DNA of 64,000 nucleotides from NCBI GenBank assembly GCA_934153945.1, contig CAKPFM010000001.1, positions 1 to 64,000 on the forward strand. Direction: 5' to 3'. Every line of letters starts with the position of its first letter. Within the stretch, counting starts at the first letter, position 1. Below are positions 8,210 to 17,399 of the stretch, piece by piece. Both the position numbers and the translations under genes were made by a program. This DNA comes from an uncultured Bacilli bacterium (GTDB lineage: Bacteria > Bacillota_I > Bacilli_A > RF39 > UBA660). A model generated the notes under the pieces. It was not told the DNA's origin. It saw only the letters and a program-made list of their open reading frames with translations, and ran no database searches.

Positions 8210-9943
8210 ATGAAACGTTATTTGACAATTTTCAAAAATTTGTTAAAAATAGATAATAATAAGCGTTGGGTTATTATTAAAATGTTTATTAGTTATGGTA
8301 TTAATAATATTTCTAGTTTGCTACCGCCATTAGCGACTGCTGGAATTATTGCTATGATAACACAAAATAATTTTGTTGGAATATGGAATTACGTTATCTT
8401 ATATGGAATATTTTATATTATATATTTTAGTTCATTAAAATGGAACTATTATACTTATACCGTACTAGCAGATTATTATCATTTAGAAGTTCAAAAAAAA
8501 TTATTTGAACAAGTCGCAAATAATGATGAAATATTTTCTAAAATATCAAAAGGTAAAATTATTGAGACTTGTAGCGATGATGTTAGATATTTAGTTGATG
8601 TAATAGATTGTACAGCTAAAGCTTCCATGAGTATTTTAAAATTAATTTTTATCTTTCTAATATTTATGTATTATAATATTTTTGTAGCCATTTTTGTTAT
8701 TTTGTTCGATTTATTGTATTTAAAATTGATGAATAATAATTCAAGAAAAATTTCAAAGTATTATGAAGGTACTAGAAAATATGAAGATAAAATCATTGAT
8801 ATTCTAAATCAAATGTTAGCTAATTTAAAACAAGTAAAAACTTTAAATATGATGCCAAAGTTAAATAAAAATTTGGACAAAACAAGAAAAAGATGGAAAG
8901 AACAATATAAAGGGAAAAGAAACTATATAACTACACGTTATTCAGTAATACCTTATTTGGTATATATTGTAAAAATTATTCTATATATTTTTCTAGGTTA
9001 TTTAGTTATTCAAAATAAAATGACAATTGATAAATTAATACTATTAATTAGTTATTTTGAAATGTCTGTTACATGTACAGACTCAATGCTTGACAATTTA
9101 TTAAATTTAAGTAATTATGGAGTTCGAGTTAAAAGAATTCAAAACATATTAGATTGTTTACCACAAAAAGATATAGATTATGGTGATATTGATAACGACT
9201 ACATCAATGGTGTTGTAGAATTCAAAGATGTATGTTACGAAATAAAAAATAAAAAAATATTAGATAAAGTATCATTTAAAGCTTATCCAAATGAAATAAA
9301 TGTTATTGTAGGGCATAGTGGTAGTGGTAAAACAACAATTATTAATTTATTATATCGCTTGAAAAGAATTAAATCAGGTGAGATATTAATTGATGATGAA
9401 AGTATTTATAATTATACTAAGGATGTATATGCTTCAAATGTATCTGGTGTATTTCAAAAACCATTTGTATTTGACATGAGTATTAAAGATAATTTATCAC
9501 TAATTGATTCTGATTTTAAAAACCAACAAGAAGCCTGTAAGAGAGTAGGATTACATGATTTTATTATGAATTTACCAAAAGGGTACAATACAATAATTAG
9601 TGAAGAACAATGTATATTATCCGATGGACAAAAACAATTATTATCGATTGCTAGAGCTTTGCTATCTAAATCAGAAATTTTACTATTAGATGAAGTTACT
9701 AGTAATATAGATCCCGTTACAACGGTACAAGTTGGTCAAATATTATTGGATTTGAAAACTGATCATACAATAATTTTAATTACTCATAAACCAGAAATGA
9801 TGTTACTTGCCGATCGTGTAATTGTATTAGATAAAGGTAAAGTAATATGTAAAGGATTAAATAAAGAAGTATACAAAAAATCTAGTTTATACCGTGAATT
9901 AACAAATCGTACATTCGCAAGTATTAGTAATAACGATATATAA
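8210..9943 (+). CDS. ABC transporter, fused permease and ATPase (exporter type)
   Basis: 577 residues in the usual half-transporter layout. Five or six membrane helices fill residues 1-300 and the nucleotide-binding domain about 335-570. Walker A is GHSGSGKTT, Walker B is ILLLDEVTSNID and the switch His is in LITHK. The signature reads LSDGQKQ instead of LSGGQ. It would work as a dimer in the cytoplasmic membrane; the substrate may be a peptide or drug but cannot be told. The start has almost no ribosome site, so translation is probably coupled to the gene 6 nt upstream. Confidence 0.92.
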   Translation: MKRYLTIFKNLLKIDNNKRWVIIKMFISYGINNISSLLPPLATAGIIAMITQNNFVGIWNYVILYGIFYIIYFSSLKWNYYTYTVLADYYHLEVQKKLFEQVANNDEIFSKISKGKIIETCSDDVRYLVDVIDCTAKASMSILKLIFIFLIFMYYNIFVAIFVILFDLLYLKLMNNNSRKISKYYEGTRKYEDKIIDILNQMLANLKQVKTLNMMPKLNKNLDKTRKRWKEQYKGKRNYITTRYSVIPYLVYIVKIILYIFLGYLVIQNKMTIDKLILLISYFEMSVTCTDSMLDNLLNLSNYGVRVKRIQNILDCLPQKDIDYGDIDNDYINGVVEFKDVCYEIKNKKILDKVSFKAYPNEINVIVGHSGSGKTTIINLLYRLKRIKSGEILIDDESIYNYTKDVYASNVSGVFQKPFVFDMSIKDNLSLIDSDFKNQQEACKRVGLHDFIMNLPKGYNTIISEEQCILSDGQKQLLSIARALLSKSEILLLDEVTSNIDPVTTVQVGQILLDLKTDHTIILITHKPEMMLLADRVIVLDKGKVICKGLNKEVYKKSSLYRELTNRTFASISNNDI

Positions 9944-9964
9944 ATATTTATTATAATTACATAA

Positions 9965-9992
9965 AATAGGGAAAATACTTCCTTATTTTTTT
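9965..9992 (+). terminator. Rho-independent terminator after the ABC exporter
   Basis: A 9-bp stem with one G-U pair (9965-9973 with 9979-9987) is followed by a T run. It shares its right arm and loop with the terminator at 4445-4470. Confidence 0.8.
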
Positions 9993-10026
9993 AAGTTTTG
10001 TTATAATAATTTTGAGATGATTATAT
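9965..10026 (+). repeat. Leader repeat, copy 2
   Basis: Second copy of the 62-nt leader, holding a terminator, a TATAAT-like -10 (TTATAATAAT at about 10001-10010) and the upstream region of the gene at 10025. Copy 1 lies at 4445-4506. Confidence 0.7.
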
Positions 10027-10546
10027 GAAAAAAATAGAAAATGAATTAAAAAATTTATTTCAAAATATGAATGGTAATTTATTATTAATTGGTAACTATT
10101 CAGATAAGATTAAAAATATTATTGACCAAAATGAAAATATATTAGTTTGTGATCAATTGACTAATACTGATAATAATAGTAATTCAAATAGTAATGGTAA
10201 AGTTAAGAAAATAAATATAAAAAATATTAAAAAACATTATAAAAGAAAAAACATAAATAATTCAGTTATTGATTTTGAACAAATTTTACCATATAAAAAT
10301 ACCTTTATAAAGGATAGTTCATATATAACTAAAAATAAAATAATAATTGTAGCTAAAGAAGATAATGATTTAATATACAAGATGTATTCTAGATATACTA
10401 AAAATATAAATAAAGTAGATTGTTTAGATGGCAAAATATATGTTATTGAAACATCTAAAATAAAGAAAAAACCAATAATGAATATTATTTATTTAATACA
10501 AGATACCTTTATAGATATAATAACAATTATTGGTAATTTATTATAA
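10025..10546 (+). CDS. Hypothetical protein upstream of ruvA
   Basis: 173 residues, basic, with an Asn/Ser-rich stretch around 47-57. The beginning (GNLLLIGNYSDKIKNIID followed by ILVCDQ) has the look of a Rossmann-like nucleotide-binding strand-loop-helix, but no full motif is present. The end (about 152-173) is hydrophobic and could sit in the membrane. The ribosome site is weak (GAGATGAT). I do not recognise the family. The ruvA promoter starts 6 nt after its stop. Confidence 0.55.
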   Translation: MKKIENELKNLFQNMNGNLLLIGNYSDKIKNIIDQNENILVCDQLTNTDNNSNSNSNGKVKKINIKNIKKHYKRKNINNSVIDFEQILPYKNTFIKDSSYITKNKIIIVAKEDNDLIYKMYSRYTKNINKVDCLDGKIYVIETSKIKKKPIMNIIYLIQDTFIDIITIIGNLL

Positions 10547-10552
10547 AAATCA

Positions 10553-10581
10553 TTGACGAACAATTGTATGTATGATAAAAT
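10553..10581 (+). promoter_or_regulatory. ruvA promoter with overlapping LexA-type SOS box
   Basis: TTGACG at 10553-10558 and TAAAAT at 10576-10581 are 17 nt apart. CGAACAATTGTATG at 10557-10570 overlaps the -35. The left half matches the Bacillota LexA half-site CGAAC exactly; the right half is weaker. recX has the same arrangement at 41845-41873. Confidence 0.7.
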
Positions 10582-10597
10582 GATTAAGAGGGATAAT

Positions 10598-11146
10598 ATG
10601 ATAGAATTTATAATAGGAAAAGTAGAAGAAATCGAAAGTAATTATATTGGTCTAAACAATAATAATATTGGATATTTAATATATACTGCAAATCCATATA
10701 GTTTTGAAATAGGAAAAGAATATAAAATATATATATATCAAAATGTAAAAGAAGATGAAATAACTTTATATGGTTTTAAAACTAAAGAAGAAAGAAACTT
10801 ATTTTTAAAATTAATCAGTGTTAAAGGATTAGGATGTAAAATGGCACTTCCTATGTTTGCCACTGGTTCAATAGATGGAATAAAAGACGCTATAGAAAGA
10901 GAAAATATTTTATATTTAAAAAAATTTCCTAAAATAGGTGATAAAGTAGCTAGACAAATTATATTAGATTTAAAAGGAAAACTAAATATGGAAATATTAA
11001 CATCAAATAAGGATAAAGATGAATTAGTTGAAACACTAAAAGCACTTGGATATAAACAAACAGATATTACAAAAATTTTACCTAAAATAAAGGCTGATAC
11101 AATAGAAGAACAAGTAAAGGAAGCATTAAAGCTATTTTTAAAATAA
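10598..11146 (+). CDS. ruvA: Holliday junction branch migration protein RuvA
   Basis: 182 residues from ATG at 10598, chosen because MIEFIIGKVEEI is the normal RuvA N-terminus and AGAGGG lies just upstream. RuvA binds four-way junctions and loads the RuvB motor. The N-terminal OB fold (1-60), the helix-hairpin-helix domain (VKGLGCKMAL and FPKIGDKVARQIILDLKGK) and the small C-terminal domain (ETLKALGYKQTDI), which contacts RuvB, are all there. It is followed by ruvB in the usual order. The SOS box upstream implies induction by DNA damage. Confidence 0.93.
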   Translation: MIEFIIGKVEEIESNYIGLNNNNIGYLIYTANPYSFEIGKEYKIYIYQNVKEDEITLYGFKTKEERNLFLKLISVKGLGCKMALPMFATGSIDGIKDAIERENILYLKKFPKIGDKVARQIILDLKGKLNMEILTSNKDKDELVETLKALGYKQTDITKILPKIKADTIEEQVKEALKLFLK

Positions 11147-11249
11147 TATGGGAAAAATCATAGAATTTAATAAAAAAAATGAATCTTTAAAGATAAAATG
11201 TTAATAGAATCAATTATTAATTTTAATATTATTAAAAGAAGGTGAAATA

Positions 11250-12248
11250 ATGGATGAGAGAATTTTAACAAGTAACGAACTAAAAGAAGATAATTTTGAA
11301 CAATCAATCCGTCCAGATAGTATAGATGAATATATCGGTCAAAAAGAAGTAAAAGAAAATTTAGATATATTTATAAAAGCAGCTAAAATGAGAGAAGAAC
11401 CTTTAGATCATGTACTATTATATGGCCCTCCTGGATTAGGTAAAACAACACTAGCTTATATTATTGCTAATGAATTAGGCAGTAATATAAAGACGGCTAG
11501 TGGTCCATCAATAGAAAAAAGTGGTGATCTAGCAGCTATTTTATCATCCCTAGAACCTGGTGATGTTTTATTTATTGATGAAATACATAGAATGCCAAGA
11601 TATATAGAAGAAATTTTATATCCTGCTATGGAAGACTATGTATTAGATATAATAGTTGGTAGTGATTCAAATAGTAAAAATATAAGAATAGATTTACCAC
11701 CATTCACATTAGTTGGTGCAACTACAAGGGCTGGTGATTTATCAAGTCCATTAAGAGATAGATTTGGTATTGTATCAAAATTACAATATTATACAGTAGA
11801 TGAATTAAAAGAAATTGTAAAAAGAACAAGTAGAGTATTAGAAAGTCCAATTGACGATGATGCTGCTTTAGAACTAGCTTGTCGTTCTAGAGGTACTCCT
11901 AGAATAGCAAACCGTTTATTTAAAAGAGTTAGAGACTTTGCTTTAGTAAATGGTAAAAGTGTAATAGATTTAGAAATAACAAAATATGCTCTAGATAAAT
12001 TAAAAGTTGATAAATTAGGATTAGATGATACTGATTATAATTTGCTTAGATCAATTATTGAAAAATTCAATGGTGGACCGGTTGGAATTGAAGCTATTGC
12101 ATCTTCAATAGGAGAGGAAGTAACAACTATAGAAGATGTGTATGAACCATACTTATTACAAACAGGATTACTTAAAAGAACAAGTAGAGGTAGAATAGCA
12201 ACTAAAGAAGCATATGAACATTTAAATATACCATTTACCGAAAAATGA
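11250..12248 (+). CDS. ruvB: Holliday junction DNA helicase RuvB
   Basis: 332 residues, AAA+ ATPase that drives branch migration with RuvA. Walker A is GPPGLGKTT, Walker B is LFIDEIHR, sensor 1 is TLVGATTRAG and the arginine finger lies in LRDRFG. The C-terminal winged helix is GGPVGIEAIASSIGEE to TSRGRIATKEAYEHL. Start supported by GAAGGTG 8 nt upstream. The 103 nt between ruvA and ruvB hold only an 18-codon reading frame (from 11148) without clear meaning. Confidence 0.97.
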   Translation: MDERILTSNELKEDNFEQSIRPDSIDEYIGQKEVKENLDIFIKAAKMREEPLDHVLLYGPPGLGKTTLAYIIANELGSNIKTASGPSIEKSGDLAAILSSLEPGDVLFIDEIHRMPRYIEEILYPAMEDYVLDIIVGSDSNSKNIRIDLPPFTLVGATTRAGDLSSPLRDRFGIVSKLQYYTVDELKEIVKRTSRVLESPIDDDAALELACRSRGTPRIANRLFKRVRDFALVNGKSVIDLEITKYALDKLKVDKLGLDDTDYNLLRSIIEKFNGGPVGIEAIASSIGEEVTTIEDVYEPYLLQTGLLKRTSRGRIATKEAYEHLNIPFTEK

Positions 12249-12267
12249 TAGTAATTCTATCTTTTTT
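12247..12267 (+). terminator. Small terminator after ruvB
   Basis: GATAG-TAATT-CTATC followed by six T overlaps the ruvB stop codon. A TATAATAT sequence follows and may start queA. Confidence 0.6.
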
Positions 12268-12302
12268 GTTATATAATATTTAGAGTTTAAGGAAGTGTTA
12301 AA

Positions 12303-13328
12303 ATGAAAACAGAAGACTTTGATTATGAATTACCAGAATCTTTAATAGCGCAAACTCCATTAAAGGATAGAGCAGCTTCAAGACTTTTAGTATTAGATAG
12401 AAAAACAGGTGAAATAGAACATACTGAATTTCATGAAATAATAAACTATTTAAATAAAGGTGATGTCTTAGTTATAAATGATACTAAAGTAATACCTGCT
12501 AGACTAATAGGAAATAAAGAAGAAACAAATGCTGTAATAGAATTATTACTATTAAAAGATTTAGGTGATAATATATATGAAACTTTATCAAGACCACAAA
12601 AAAGATTAAAAGAAGGAACAATTGTATCTTTTGGAAATGGTATTTTAAAAGCAAAAGTAACTAAAATAATGGATGAAGGTATAACTCATGTAGAACTAAT
12701 ATATGATGGAATATTATATGAAATATTAGATAAATTAGGAGAAATGCCATTACCACCATATATTCATGAAAAATTACAAAATAAAGATAGATATCAAACA
12801 GTATATGCTAAAAACTTAGGAAGTGCAGCTGCTCCAACAGCTGGATTACATTTTACAGATGAATTACTAAAAAAAATTAAAGAAAAAGGAATTATAATTG
12901 CTCCAATTACTTTACATGTAGGACTAGGTACTTTTAGACCTGTAAATGTAGAAGATGTAACTAAACATAAAATGCATACAGAATTCTATCAAATGACTAA
13001 AGAAACAGCTGATATTTTAAATAAAGCTAAAAAAGAAAGTAGAAGAATTATAAGTGTTGGTACTACTTCAACTAGAACTTTAGAAACAATAATACATAAA
13101 TATGGTGAATTTAAAGAATGTAGTGGTAATACTGATATATTTATATATCCAGGATTTGAATTTAAAGGAATTGATGCTCAAATAACTAATTTTCATTTAC
13201 CTAAATCAACTCTAATTATGCTAATAAGTGCTTTTGCTGGAAAAGAAAAAGTAATGAATGCATATAAAGAAGCAGTTGATAAAAAATATAGATTTTTCTC
13301 ATTTGGTGATTCAATGTTTATTAAATAA
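12303..13328 (+). CDS. queA: S-adenosylmethionine:tRNA ribosyltransferase-isomerase
   Basis: 341 residues. QueA transfers and rearranges the ribosyl part of SAM onto preQ1-modified tRNA to give epoxyqueuosine at wobble position 34. Typical stretches are DFDYELPESLIAQTPL at the start, VINDTKVIPARL, GEMPLPPYI and GSAAAPTAGLHFT. Start has AAGGAAG upstream. It follows ruvAB, a common order in bacteria, but tgt is not next to it here. Confidence 0.96.
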   Translation: MKTEDFDYELPESLIAQTPLKDRAASRLLVLDRKTGEIEHTEFHEIINYLNKGDVLVINDTKVIPARLIGNKEETNAVIELLLLKDLGDNIYETLSRPQKRLKEGTIVSFGNGILKAKVTKIMDEGITHVELIYDGILYEILDKLGEMPLPPYIHEKLQNKDRYQTVYAKNLGSAAAPTAGLHFTDELLKKIKEKGIIIAPITLHVGLGTFRPVNVEDVTKHKMHTEFYQMTKETADILNKAKKESRRIISVGTTSTRTLETIIHKYGEFKECSGNTDIFIYPGFEFKGIDAQITNFHLPKSTLIMLISAFAGKEKVMNAYKEAVDKKYRFFSFGDSMFIK

Positions 13329-13348
13329 AGACTTTTTAGTCTTTTTTT
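13327..13348 (+). terminator. Rho-independent terminator after queA
   Basis: AAAGACT-TTTT-AGTCTTT and further T residues. TATAAT at 13351-13356 follows at once and probably starts the next gene. Confidence 0.85.
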
Positions 13349-13371
13349 GGTATAATTTAATAGGTGGTTAT

Positions 13372-14406
13372 ATGACTGATGAAATGTATAAAAATTTAAA
13401 TTACTATTTAAGTGGCTGTTTTCAAATATTAGAAAAAAATGATTTCTTTTTAATAGAAAATATACATCCTATTTCTATTATGGGAGATAACCTTTTATCT
13501 TTACTATCAAATTACAATCTAAAAGAAACTAATCATCAGGATAATTTAACATATAATGATGTATATTTATTAGCTCGTGAAATAATAGAAAAAATAGATA
13601 AAAATTACTTAAAATATTATGATAAACTGATAGAATCGGGAGAACTTGATTTTAGTTATGAACATAGTTATTATGATTCAAATTGCCAGCATAATTTTGA
13701 TACTGGTAAAAATATCATAAATATTAATAGAGAATTTAATTATTTAGATGTAACAACACTAATACATGAATTTATGCACTATACAAATAGTTTAACAAAA
13801 GATTGTACTATAAATAGACATATTCTTTCAGAAGCAATTTCAATATATTATGAAGAGTTTGCTAAAAAATATTTATTAGAAAAAGGAATAGATAAAAGTA
13901 AGCTTTGGCTTAATGAAAGATTATACTATACTAGTAGTGTAATAAAAAAATTTAACAATTATAATATAATTTTGTTCGCATATTCTAAATTTGGAAATAT
14001 AGATAAAAATACATATAAAATGTTAAATAAATTTTTTCTAAATATTCCAAGTGATGACTTTGAAAAAATGTGTATTAATGCATTAAAAATATTAGATAAA
14101 AAAAGTCAAGAAACTCTCTTTGAAACAAAAATGGAATATGGCAAAATTCCAAATAATTATGAAGCTATACTATTTGTTGAGTTAATCAAATTGGTAAATA
14201 TTGATTACAAATATATATTCGGTACAGTTGTTGCTTATAATGCATTGCAATATTCAAGTATTGAACAAATGACAAATTTAAATAATCACATAAATGATTT
14301 AGGTTTGAGTTTAAATGATTTATTAAAATCAATTAATATTGAATTAAAAAATTTAAGTTTAGACCCAATAGAAAAATTTTTAAATGAAGAAGGAAAAACA
14401 AAATGA
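13372..14406 (+). CDS. Putative zinc metallopeptidase (HExxH)
   Basis: 344 residues from ATG at 13372, which has GGTGG upstream. The zinc motif is LIHEFMHYTN (about 128-137), and a downstream EAISIYYEEF (about 151-160) supplies a likely third ligand, as in gluzincins of the M3/PepF type. The protein is shorter than PepF (about 600 residues) and lacks a signal peptide, so it should act in the cytoplasm. The substrate is unknown. It overlaps miaA by 4 nt (ATGA), so the two are translationally coupled. Confidence 0.7.
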   Translation: MTDEMYKNLNYYLSGCFQILEKNDFFLIENIHPISIMGDNLLSLLSNYNLKETNHQDNLTYNDVYLLAREIIEKIDKNYLKYYDKLIESGELDFSYEHSYYDSNCQHNFDTGKNIININREFNYLDVTTLIHEFMHYTNSLTKDCTINRHILSEAISIYYEEFAKKYLLEKGIDKSKLWLNERLYYTSSVIKKFNNYNIILFAYSKFGNIDKNTYKMLNKFFLNIPSDDFEKMCINALKILDKKSQETLFETKMEYGKIPNNYEAILFVELIKLVNIDYKYIFGTVVAYNALQYSSIEQMTNLNNHINDLGLSLNDLLKSINIELKNLSLDPIEKFLNEEGKTK

Positions 14407-15281
14407 TAATAGTAATTGTAGGACCTACGGGGGTAGGTAAAACTAAATTAAGTATAGAACTTGCTAAAATATATAATGGAGAGGTAATAAATGCTGATAG
14501 TACACAAATATATAAAGATTTAGATATTGCTACTGCTAAAGTTACAGAGAAAGAAAAAAAAGGAATACCTCACCACTTAATAGATATTAAAAATATTGAT
14601 GAAGAATATACTGTATATAATTACCAAAAAGATTGTAGAAATAAAATAGAAGAAATTAGAGCAAAAAATAAAACTCCTATTATAGTAGGAGGTACAGGTT
14701 TATATATAAATGCAGTCTTATATGACTATAAGTTTGAAGAAGAAAAATATGATAATTCATATGAAAATTATAATACTAATGAACTATATCAAAAATTAAT
14801 TAATATAGATCCAAATACAAATATTCATAAAAATAATAGAAAAAGAATTATAAGAGCACTTAATTATTATCAAAATAACAATAAACCAATGAGTGAAAAA
14901 GAAACAACTAAAAATATGTTATATGATGCTTATATAATAGGACTTACTACTAATAGAGAAGAACTATATGATAGAATTAATAAAAGAGTAGATACAATGT
15001 TTATTAATGGACTAGAAAATGAAGCAAAAAAGATATATAATACTAATATAAGAAGTAAAGCAGTAATGACTCCTATTGGATATAAGGAATTATTTGAATA
15101 TTTTGATAATAATATTACAAAGGAAGAAGCAATAGAATTAATAAAAAAAAGAAGTAGAAATTATGCTAAAAGACAATATACATGGTTTAATAATAAGTTA
15201 AATGTTAAATGGTTTGAGGTAAACTTTAATAATTTTAATGAAACAGTAAATAATGTAAAAAAATATATAGAAGGTGAGTAA
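14403..15281 (+). CDS. miaA: tRNA dimethylallyltransferase
   Basis: 292 residues. MiaA adds a dimethylallyl group to A37 of tRNAs that read codons starting with U. The P-loop is GPTGVGKT (7-14), followed by NADSTQIYKDLDIATAK and the GGTGLYINA motif near 96. RRIIRALNYYQ-type residues (KRIIRALNYYQ) and RSRNYAKRQYTWF near the end bind tRNA. Length is close to the usual 300-315. Coupled to the upstream peptidase gene by a 4-nt overlap. Confidence 0.96.
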   Translation: MIIVIVGPTGVGKTKLSIELAKIYNGEVINADSTQIYKDLDIATAKVTEKEKKGIPHHLIDIKNIDEEYTVYNYQKDCRNKIEEIRAKNKTPIIVGGTGLYINAVLYDYKFEEEKYDNSYENYNTNELYQKLINIDPNTNIHKNNRKRIIRALNYYQNNNKPMSEKETTKNMLYDAYIIGLTTNREELYDRINKRVDTMFINGLENEAKKIYNTNIRSKAVMTPIGYKELFEYFDNNITKEEAIELIKKRSRNYAKRQYTWFNNKLNVKWFEVNFNNFNETVNNVKKYIEGE

Positions 15282-15282
15282 T

Positions 15283-15843
15283 ATGAAGAAAATAAATTTT
15301 ATAATAATAATTTTAACAATAATTTTTTCATGGTTTTATTTAATAATAAACATTAACAATTTAAATCTATCACAAATATTAGTTATTTTATCTTTAACAC
15401 CAGTTTTATTTGGTGTTAGAATAGCTCGTAATTTGTTAAAAATAAAAATAGATGATACAACAGAATTAATATATATTCTATTTATTATTTTTGCTCAATT
15501 AATTGGGTCAACTTTTAAAGTATATGATTTAATAGGAAATTACGATAATATAATTCACTATTCATCAGGAGTATTAACAAGTACATTCGCTCTTACTCTG
15601 TTAAATAATACTAAATTAGAAAATAGAACTATATTAACTGATATAATATTTATTTTATTTTCTTCACTAGCGGTAGCTTCACTTTGGGAATTCTTTGAAT
15701 TTACAGCTGATAGACTACTAGGTGGAGATGCTCAAAGAGTACTAGAATCGGGAGTAACTGATACTATGACAGATATGATATGTGCCTTTTTAGGTTCAAT
15801 ATTATTCTGTTTAATATATCGTTTTAGAAAAACTTGTAAATAA
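15283..15843 (+). CDS. YjdF/DUF2238-like membrane protein
   Basis: 186 residues from ATG at 15283 (AAGGTGAG upstream). Five or six hydrophobic helices. The family-type stretch is WEFFEFTADRLLGG followed by GVTDTMTDMICAFLG (about 129-170), rich in acidic residues inside a membrane region. Function of the family is not established. The gene follows miaA by 1 nt and ends in a terminator. Confidence 0.7.
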   Translation: MKKINFIIIILTIIFSWFYLIININNLNLSQILVILSLTPVLFGVRIARNLLKIKIDDTTELIYILFIIFAQLIGSTFKVYDLIGNYDNIIHYSSGVLTSTFALTLLNNTKLENRTILTDIIFILFSSLAVASLWEFFEFTADRLLGGDAQRVLESGVTDTMTDMICAFLGSILFCLIYRFRKTCK

Positions 15844-15862
15844 CTGACAAGTTTTTTATTTT
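15829..15862 (+). terminator. Rho-independent terminator
   Basis: AAAACTTGT (15829-15837) pairs with ACAAGTTTT (15847-15855) and a T-rich tail follows. The left arm lies in the end of the membrane protein gene. Confidence 0.8.
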
Positions 15863-15920
15863 TTAATAAAAATACTTTTAAAAACAATAAATAATATTAT
15901 ATAATAATATTGGTGATTTT

Positions 15921-16628
15921 ATGCAAAGGTATTTTTCAAATCAAAAAATAAATGATACTTTTATTTTAAAAGATGATGATTACTATCATATCAAAACAGT
16001 AATGCGTATGAAAAATAAAGATAAAATAGAAGTTGTATATAATGAAATACCATACCTTTGTGAAATAAATGATGTAACTACAAATTTAAATGTTAAAATA
16101 TTAGAAGAACTAACAGTAACAAAAGAAAAAATGCCTTATATAACAATACTTATACCAATTTTAAAAGAACAAAAGATGGATTATATTTTACAAAAAGCTA
16201 CTGAACTTGGTGTAAATGAAATTGTACCAGTTATAATGGAAAGATCAATTGTAAAAATAGAAGAAAAAGAATCTAAAAAACTAGAAAGATGGAATAGAAT
16301 TGTTAAAGAAGCAAGTGAACAATCACATAGAAATACTATTCCAAAGATAGAAAAAATTGAAAAATTAAACAATTTAAATATGGAAGGATTAAATTTAGTT
16401 TGTAGTACAGTAGAAAAAGAAAATACTATTAAAAAAGTATTTAAAAATTATTCAAATTGTGATAGAATTAATATGTTGATAGGTCCTGAAGGTGGTATTT
16501 CTCCTAATGAAGAAGAAATATTAAAAAACAATGGTTTTATACCAGTATCTTTAGGTAATAGAATAATGAGAGTAGAAACAGTTCCATTATATCTAATGAG
16601 CATTATTAATTATGAATATATGGAGTGA
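15921..16628 (+). CDS. rsmE: 16S rRNA (uracil-1498-N3)-methyltransferase
   Basis: 235 residues. RsmE methylates U1498 of 16S rRNA with SAM, using a SPOUT (knotted) domain. The N-terminal PUA-like part starts MQRYFSNQKI. The knot motifs are QKATELGVNEIVPV, IGPEGGISPNEEEIL and SLGNRIMRVETV. Its TGA stop lies just ahead of the next gene. Confidence 0.95.
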   Translation: MQRYFSNQKINDTFILKDDDYYHIKTVMRMKNKDKIEVVYNEIPYLCEINDVTTNLNVKILEELTVTKEKMPYITILIPILKEQKMDYILQKATELGVNEIVPVIMERSIVKIEEKESKKLERWNRIVKEASEQSHRNTIPKIEKIEKLNNLNMEGLNLVCSTVEKENTIKKVFKNYSNCDRINMLIGPEGGISPNEEEILKNNGFIPVSLGNRIMRVETVPLYLMSIINYEYME

Positions 16629-16633
16629 TAAAT

Positions 16634-17356
16634 ATGTTAAATATATTATTAAATATTAATATCAGTAATGAGGTACTTTTAATTTTTTCTTGTTTGATTT
16701 TATTGATTATTTTATCAGTAGTAATATTTAATATTGTCAAATCTAAAAGAAAAGAAGATAAAGAAATTGATAATATTATAAGCAGTATGGTTCAAGAAAG
16801 AAAAGAATCTAAAGAAGAAGTAGAACAAGTAGATGACAAAACAAAAGAATTAGAAGATGTATTAGAAAAAATGCAAAAAGATTTAGAGGCAAAACCCGTA
16901 GATGTAGTGGCTAGTTTTGAAAAAGAACAAGAAGAAAAAGCTATCATAAGTTATTCTGAACTTGTAAAAACATTAAAAAAAGGTCAACCTGAAGAAGAAA
17001 AAACTATTGATATATTAGTAGATGAAATAAAAGAAGCAGCTAGTTCTAATGAATCTACATATGATAAAAAATTCAAAAATACTGATTTTATTTCTCCAGT
17101 ATATGGAAAAATGGATGAGCATTTAGATTATCCAAAAGTTAGTTCGTTTAAAAAAGAAGAAGACATAAATGAATATTTAGAAAATTTTGATAAACAAATA
17201 AATGATTATAAACTAGATGACTACTTAGAAGAATTTAATGAAAATAAGAAAATTGATAGTTTAGAACAAACATTAGATATGGAACCAATAAGTGCTGAAA
17301 TGAAAAAAAATGAAGATTTTTTAAAGGCATTAATTGATTTTAGAGAAAATCTATAA
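16634..17356 (+). CDS. Membrane-anchored acidic protein, unknown
   Basis: 240 residues from ATG at 16634 (GGAG 8 nt upstream; the GTG at 16625 has no site). One membrane helix near residues 12-35 is followed by a long, very charged cytoplasmic part with a predicted coiled coil (45-100) and an acidic tail ending FLKALIDFRENL. I do not recognise it. The layout recalls membrane adaptors of cell division, but no specific motif supports that. It directly follows rsmE. Confidence 0.55.
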   Translation: MLNILLNINISNEVLLIFSCLILLIILSVVIFNIVKSKRKEDKEIDNIISSMVQERKESKEEVEQVDDKTKELEDVLEKMQKDLEAKPVDVVASFEKEQEEKAIISYSELVKTLKKGQPEEEKTIDILVDEIKEAASSNESTYDKKFKNTDFISPVYGKMDEHLDYPKVSSFKKEEDINEYLENFDKQINDYKLDDYLEEFNENKKIDSLEQTLDMEPISAEMKKNEDFLKALIDFRENL

Positions 17357-17358
17357 AG

Positions 17359-17382
17359 ATACTTGAAGAAAGTATTTTTTTT
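17359..17382 (+). terminator. Rho-independent terminator
   Basis: ATACTT-loop-AAGTAT and eight T residues, 3 nt after the stop. A related terminator with a similar downstream sequence is found after rpoZ. Confidence 0.8.
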
Positions 17383-17399
17383 GATACACTAATAATGTA

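Noticed and set aside
11148..11203. 18-codon reading frame between ruvA and ruvB
   Set aside because: Too short, with no ribosome site of note and no similarity that I recognise.
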